From assembly GCA_001800075.1 (NCBI GenBank), contig MGUR01000022.1, positions 1,846 through 7,207 on the forward strand: 5,362 bases of DNA, in the 5' to 3' direction. Below are positions 1-5,362 of this stretch, one piece after another. Numbering within the stretch: the stretch's first letter is position 1; each line of letters starts with the position of its first letter. Under the pieces are notes generated by a model. That model did no database searches and was not told the DNA's origin. It saw nothing but the letters and a program-made list of their open reading frames with translations. Made by a program: the position numbers and the translations under genes. The DNA comes from Elusimicrobia bacterium RIFCSPLOWO2_01_FULL_59_12. Its GTDB lineage: Bacteria > Elusimicrobiota > Elusimicrobia > 2-01-FULL-59-12.

Positions 1-695
1 TCCCGCTCGCCAAGAAAGCGGTGGAGGAAGCGGTGGTGGCCACCTTGCGCGCCAACCGCCTGCGCGACGCCTACATCCGCCTGGTGGTGACCCGCGGCGA
101 AGGGGACCTGGGCCTGGACCCGCGCCATTGCGCCAAACCCACGATCTTTATCATCGCGGATAAAATCACGCTCTACCCCAAGGAATACTACGAGAAAGGG
201 CTGGCCGTGGTGACCGCCGCCACCAAGCGCAATATTCCCGAGGCCTTGAATCCCTCGATCAAGTCGCTGAATTACCTGAACAACGTCCTGGCCAAAATTG
301 AGGCGAATAGGTCTAACGTCCCAGAAGCGATCATGCTCAACCGCGAAGGCTACGTCGCGGAATGCACGGGCGACAACATTTTCGTCGTAAAAGAGAACAC
401 GTTGCTGACACCCCCGACGTGGGCCGGAACTTTAGAAGGCATTACACGAAATATAGTCATGGACATTGCGAAGAACAAGCTTAAACTATTGGTCAAGGAA
501 GACCTGCTCACGCCGTACCATGTGTATGTGGGCGACGAGGTGTTCCTGACGGGCACGGCCGCGGAAGTGGTGCCGGTGACCCAGGTGGACGGGCGGGTGA
601 TTGGCGAGGGGAAGCCCGGCAAAACCACGCTGAAGCTGATGAAAGAGTTCAGGGAACTTACCCAGATCACGGGTGTTCCCATTTATGAAAGTTGA
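1..695 (+). CDS. ilvE: Branched-chain amino acid aminotransferase, 5'-truncated by window edge
   Basis: A class IV (D-amino acid aminotransferase fold) PLP enzyme. The family swaps the amino group between Leu, Ile or Val and 2-oxoglutarate in the cytoplasm, the last step of branched-chain amino acid synthesis. The frame is open from nt 3 and the codons before the first GTG (nt 21) already read like the family (PLAKKA), so that GTG is internal. About 60-70 N-terminal residues are missing from a usual length near 290. Visible family signatures are AYIRLVVTRGEGDLGLDPR early on, the Schiff-base lysine in IKSLNYLNN (codon at nt 261), the PLP-contacting glutamate in YVAECTGDNIF (codon at nt 360), and the TGTAAEV cofactor/phosphate-binding motif (nt 549-569). 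The C-terminus ends in the typical FRELTQITGVPIYE before a TGA. The full set of class IV residues present suggests an active enzyme. Confusion with D-amino acid aminotransferase or aminodeoxychorismate lyase is possible but less likely given the GDLGLDPR and IKSLNYLNN segments. clpC follows 49 bp downstream with no terminator in between. Confidence 0.92.
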   Translation, partial: PLAKKAVEEAVVATLRANRLRDAYIRLVVTRGEGDLGLDPRHCAKPTIFIIADKITLYPKEYYEKGLAVVTAATKRNIPEALNPSIKSLNYLNNVLAKIEANRSNVPEAIMLNREGYVAECTGDNIFVVKENTLLTPPTWAGTLEGITRNIVMDIAKNKLKLLVKEDLLTPYHVYVGDEVFLTGTAAEVVPVTQVDGRVIGEGKPGKTTLKLMKEFRELTQITGVPIYES

Positions 696-732
696 CTTCA
701 ATTTGAGGAAATGATAAACCAACAACGCCCAT

Positions 733-737
733 GAGGA
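733..737 (+). promoter_or_regulatory. Shine-Dalgarno sequence of clpC
   Basis: GAGGA lies 7 nt before the ATG at 745. This is a good match and spacing to the 16S anti-Shine-Dalgarno sequence. It supports ATG 745 as the start, which also gives the canonical ClpC N-terminus (xxNRFTERAQ). Confidence 0.8.
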
Positions 738-744
738 TTCGCTA

Positions 745-3216
<2,472 letters not shown>

Positions 3217-3223
3217 CCCCCAA

Positions 3224-3246
3224 GCCTGCCTGCCCGGCAGGCAGGC
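3224..3246. repeat. Perfect GC-rich palindrome after clpC
   Basis: GCCTGCCTGCC (3224-3234) and its exact reverse complement GGCAGGCAGGC (3236-3246) flank one central C. As RNA it would fold into a stem of about 10 bp with a 3-nt loop, beginning 7 nt after the clpC stop codon. Each arm is itself a tandem of CCTG/CAGG units. No U-tract follows (the next bases are CCGTCAAAC), so it is not a standard intrinsic terminator. It could instead be a dispersed intergenic palindrome, or an mRNA 3'-end stabilizer for clpC. The structure is certain; the role is unknown. Confidence 0.75.
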
Positions 3247-3303
3247 CCGTCAAACACTAAGCCAGCCGCCTCCGACGCCCCCTCGCGCTCCCTTGCGTGA
3301 GAG

Positions 3304-3312
3304 TGTTATAAT
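3304..3312 (+). promoter_or_regulatory. Extended -10 promoter for the AsmA-like gene
   Basis: TGTTATAAT is a perfect extended -10 element (TGn plus the consensus TATAAT at 3307-3312) in an otherwise GC-rich intergenic stretch. No convincing -35 hexamer sits 16-18 bp upstream (around 3283-3290 is CGCGCT-like). TTGCGT at 3293-3298 is only 8 bp away and too close. Extended -10 promoters often work without a -35. Initiation would be expected near 3319-3321, giving a leader of about 60 nt before the ATG at 3381. This assumes a sigma70-type housekeeping factor. Confidence 0.5.
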
Positions 3313-3335
3313 TTCGTTGGAAATTCGCTATGAAT

Positions 3336-3380
3336 CCTTCGACTACGCTCAGGATTATCTAGGGTGAGTGAAATCGAACC
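3336..3380. repeat. REP-like imperfect inverted repeat abutting the next start codon
   Basis: TTCGACTACGCTCA (3338-3351) pairs with TGAGTGAAATCGAA (3365-3378): 11 Watson-Crick pairs, one G-U and two mismatches over 14 positions, around a 13-nt loop. A competing smaller palindrome uses AATCCT (3333-3338) and AGGATT (3351-3356). The arms resemble the TTCGACTxCGCTCA / TGAGCGxAGTCGAA type of dispersed intergenic repeat that I associate with many environmental bacterial genomes; this resemblance is from memory, unchecked. The right arm ends 2 nt before the ATG at 3381, so the element occupies the position where a ribosome binding site would be expected. Confidence 0.65.
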
Positions 3381-5362
3381 ATGAAACGCATTGCCCTGAT
3401 CGCCACCCTGGCCTTTTTAAGCGTCGGCGCCGCGCTGTGGGTGGCTCAAAATTTCGCGACCCGCTGGGAACCTCAGCTGCGCGCGGAACTGGAAAACCGG
3501 GTCGGGAACGCGCTCGGGGCGCGCCTTCGACTTGGGAAAATTTCCGTCTCTTTTCTTCTCCGGGTGGCTTTGAAAGACGTGGAACTTTGGGATTCCCGCC
3601 AGGATCCCGAAGCGCTCGTATTCCGCGCTAAAGAAGTTACTTTAACCGCCAGCTTACTGGATCTTCCGCGCGCATTCGCCCATCGCAATGTGCTGGAAGG
3701 GATCGGACACATCGCCATCGACAGTCCCGTGATGTCGCTTTCCGAGGAATGGATCCGCCAGCGTCTTCCCCGCTCGTCGGCCGCCGCCAGGATGCCGCTC
3801 TGGTTTGGTGTGGAATGGAACGAAGGCACCCTCCAGTGGAAAAACCCGCGCGCGCCGCGCGGTGTATGGACACTCTATCAAGCTCAGGGGCACTTTCGCA
3901 TTCGCGGGCCCCGCGTGGACGCCCTGGTACGCGGCGGTCTGGAGCAGGCCGAATCGATCCAGTTGCATGTGACCACGCTGGGTAAGCGCTGGACCGCGAT
4001 CGGACGCGTCTCCGGCGGGGACATCCCGGCCATGGCCGGACTGATTCAACACGTCACGGGCCGTGCCGCGCTTCCTCAAACTTGGGCCGCGCAAGGCCGC
4101 TTCACCCTGGACATGAAATGCGCGGGCCGTCTCCCGTTTTCTCCTCCCAGCCATTTCGGGACCCTTCTCAAGGAAGCCCGCCTGACTCTTTCGAATACCC
4201 AGATCCAACCGGGTCCCGCCTCCCCGTCTCTTTTACTTCTTGGAAGCCTGAGCTTCAAAAATGGAATCATCGACCCTTCCGGACTTTCCATCAAAGCGGA
4301 AAACACCGTCTTCAAATTGTCCGGTCAGGTACAGCCTTTCACCCGGGGCGCCCAGGTCGACCTCCGAGCCGTCAGCTCGAAAGCGGACCTCGGGACACTC
4401 GCCCGGTATGCGGCGGCGGGTTCATCGCACCCCGCTGTCAGCGGCGTGGGCACGTTGCATGTCTCTATGACAGGACCGCTGACACAATCGGCCGTTGCCG
4501 TTCAAGCGGTGTTTCCACAGGGGACGCTGTGGCGCTGGCCGTTTCAAGACGCGACTCTCGAAGCGCGCCGCGCGGGCGGCCGCTGGGACATCACCTCGAG
4601 CCAGCTGCGATTGTGGGGCGGAACGCTCTCGCTGAAGGGATCCAGCGCCCCCAACCAGACCGACCTGCAGGTGACCGGGTCCGAGATGGCCTTGGACGCT
4701 TTGGGATTGGCCGCCGGCGGCGAAGGCCTTCGAGGCCGTTTGAATTTTTCCCTGAAAACGCTCGGGACGGCGGACCCGACAGGCCTGCGCACCACCGGAT
4801 CGTTCTGGTTCGAGGAGTTCGCCTGGGCGCGCGCCTCCGCATCGTCCATCCGGGGCGACCTCGACTACACGACAACGCGATTTAAACTGCAGGGCGCCTC
4901 CGAAGACCAAAAAATAAAATTACACCTGTCCGGTTCCCGAAACGCCGACACGCTCGTCATCGAACAGGCCTCCGCCCAGCTGCGCGAGGCGATGTCCCTG
5001 AGCGTCCGGGGCACCTACTCCTTCGCCAAGCATCTCCTGCGCTTAACCCTGAATGGAAAAAACATTTCTCTACCCCAGGATGTCCCTCGCCTTCAAACCC
5101 GTGTTCCTTCCGTGAAGGGCCACGTGGACCTGCAAGGCACTCTCGAAGGACCGCTTGAAACGCCGGCGCTAAAAATGGACCTGCAAAGCCAGGATTTTCA
5201 GGCGGGTTCCTCGCCGCCTTCGAAGGCGGGCGCGTCGCTGCGCTGGAGTCCCGAAGAACTTCTGATCTCTCTGTCGCATGCGAAATCGTCAACCCGCGGC
5301 ACTTGGCGCGCCTCACGAAACGGCAGGCGCCCATGGGATCTCGCGCTCACCTTCACCACGGC
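3381..5362 (+). CDS. AsmA/TamB-like membrane-anchored envelope protein, 3'-truncated by window edge
   Basis: The frame is open from ATG 3381 to the right edge (660 codons plus two bases) with no stop. An in-frame TGA at 3369-3371 and no other early ATG/GTG/TTG make this the start. The N-terminus (MKR, then a hydrophobic stretch at about 4-22) is an uncleaved signal anchor or single inner-membrane helix, placing the rest in the periplasm. Next comes an AsmA-like N-terminal segment at about 30-120 (LENRVGNALGARLRLGKI, then ALKDVELWD). The remainder is rich in alternating hydrophobic/polar beta-strands with recurring Gly-containing units: VSGVGTLHVSMTGPLTQ (353-369), LRGRLNFSLKTLG (450-462) and VKGHVDLQGTLEGPLETP (578-595). 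Such repeats form the lipid-conducting beta-groove of AsmA/TamB/YhdP-type proteins, which are implicated in moving phospholipids between inner and outer membrane. That function is inferred from the family; the exact subfamily cannot be fixed without the C-terminus. There is only one Cys (247). No good Shine-Dalgarno is present: GGTGA at 3363-3367 lies 13 nt away. It follows clpC by 164 bp and probably has its own promoter. Confidence 0.85.
   Translation, partial: MKRIALIATLAFLSVGAALWVAQNFATRWEPQLRAELENRVGNALGARLRLGKISVSFLLRVALKDVELWDSRQDPEALVFRAKEVTLTASLLDLPRAFAHRNVLEGIGHIAIDSPVMSLSEEWIRQRLPRSSAAARMPLWFGVEWNEGTLQWKNPRAPRGVWTLYQAQGHFRIRGPRVDALVRGGLEQAESIQLHVTTLGKRWTAIGRVSGGDIPAMAGLIQHVTGRAALPQTWAAQGRFTLDMKCAGRLPFSPPSHFGTLLKEARLTLSNTQIQPGPASPSLLLLGSLSFKNGIIDPSGLSIKAENTVFKLSGQVQPFTRGAQVDLRAVSSKADLGTLARYAAAGSSHPAVSGVGTLHVSMTGPLTQSAVAVQAVFPQGTLWRWPFQDATLEARRAGGRWDITSSQLRLWGGTLSLKGSSAPNQTDLQVTGSEMALDALGLAAGGEGLRGRLNFSLKTLGTADPTGLRTTGSFWFEEFAWARASASSIRGDLDYTTTRFKLQGASEDQKIKLHLSGSRNADTLVIEQASAQLREAMSLSVRGTYSFAKHLLRLTLNGKNISLPQDVPRLQTRVPSVKGHVDLQGTLEGPLETPALKMDLQSQDFQAGSSPPSKAGASLRWSPEELLISLSHAKSSTRGTWRASRNGRRPWDLALTFTT

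Noticed and set aside
692..718. Possible clpC promoter: TTGACT (692-697) as -35 with GATAAA (713-718) as -10.
   Set aside because: The -35 matches 5 of 6, but it overlaps the ilvE stop, the spacer is only 15 bp and the -10 matches 4 of 6. It is too weak to annotate, though a minor promoter cannot be excluded.
3282..3301. Weak hairpin CTCGCG / CGTGAG with an 8-nt loop, possibly a clpC terminator.
   Set aside because: It has only six pairs including one G-U, and is followed by AGTGTTATAATTT, which is better explained as the extended -10 promoter.
3330..3384. Micro-frames in the leader of the AsmA-like gene: ATG 3330-3362 (10 residues) and GTG 3364-3384, whose TGA overlaps ATG 3381.
   Set aside because: Both fall inside the repeat element, so their frames reflect the repeat sequence. 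There is no credible translation signal for the second one. A leader-peptide role would need ribosome profiling to take seriously.
3846..3862. Perfect inverted repeat CCGCGCG / CGCGCGG with a 3-nt loop inside the AsmA-like gene, and CGAAGGCCTTCG at 4721-4732.
   Set aside because: Short self-complementary runs of GC are expected in GC-rich coding DNA, and both encode ordinary in-frame residues.
4082..4885. 267-codon + strand frame and several minus-strand frames (for example 3654-4208, 4422-4910, 4957-5334) within the AsmA-like region.
   Set aside because: Their translations are rich in Arg/Pro/Gly/Ser without recognisable domains. The frame from 3381 has a signal anchor, beta-strand patterning and no stops over 660 codons, so it explains the region.

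Overview
This window holds two and a half protein genes, all on the + strand. The sequence is GC-rich (near 60% by eye) and tightly packed. It most likely comes from a diderm (outer-membrane) bacterium of an uncultured or candidate lineage. The evidence is a ClpC-type AAA+ unfoldase, typical of Firmicutes, cyanobacteria, chlamydiae and several candidate phyla, next to an AsmA/TamB-like envelope protein that only makes sense with an outer membrane. Omnitrophota- or Elusimicrobiota-like bacteria fit this pairing, but that placement is inference from general familiarity, not from a search.

Layout: (1) positions 1-695 carry the C-terminal three quarters of a class IV, PLP-dependent branched-chain amino acid aminotransferase (ilvE), cut by the left edge. 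(2) After a 49-bp gap with no visible terminator comes clpC (745-3216), intact, with all its AAA+ motifs and a good Shine-Dalgarno sequence. (3) A 164-bp intergenic region (3217-3380) contains a perfect GC-rich palindrome just after the clpC stop, an extended -10 promoter, and a second, REP-like imperfect hairpin that ends two bases before the next start codon. (4) From 3381 to the right edge runs an open frame with no stop inside the window. It encodes a membrane-anchored AsmA/TamB-like protein of at least 660 residues.

How the parts relate: ilvE and clpC are probably cotranscribed because of their close spacing, although their functions (amino acid metabolism and proteolysis) are unrelated. 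The AsmA-like gene appears to be a separate transcription unit with its own promoter, and its short leader would consist mostly of the REP-like hairpin. I found no tRNA, rRNA, CRISPR array, transposase or prophage gene. I see no convincing new biological system. The most unusual part is the repeat-filled intergenic region before the AsmA-like gene.
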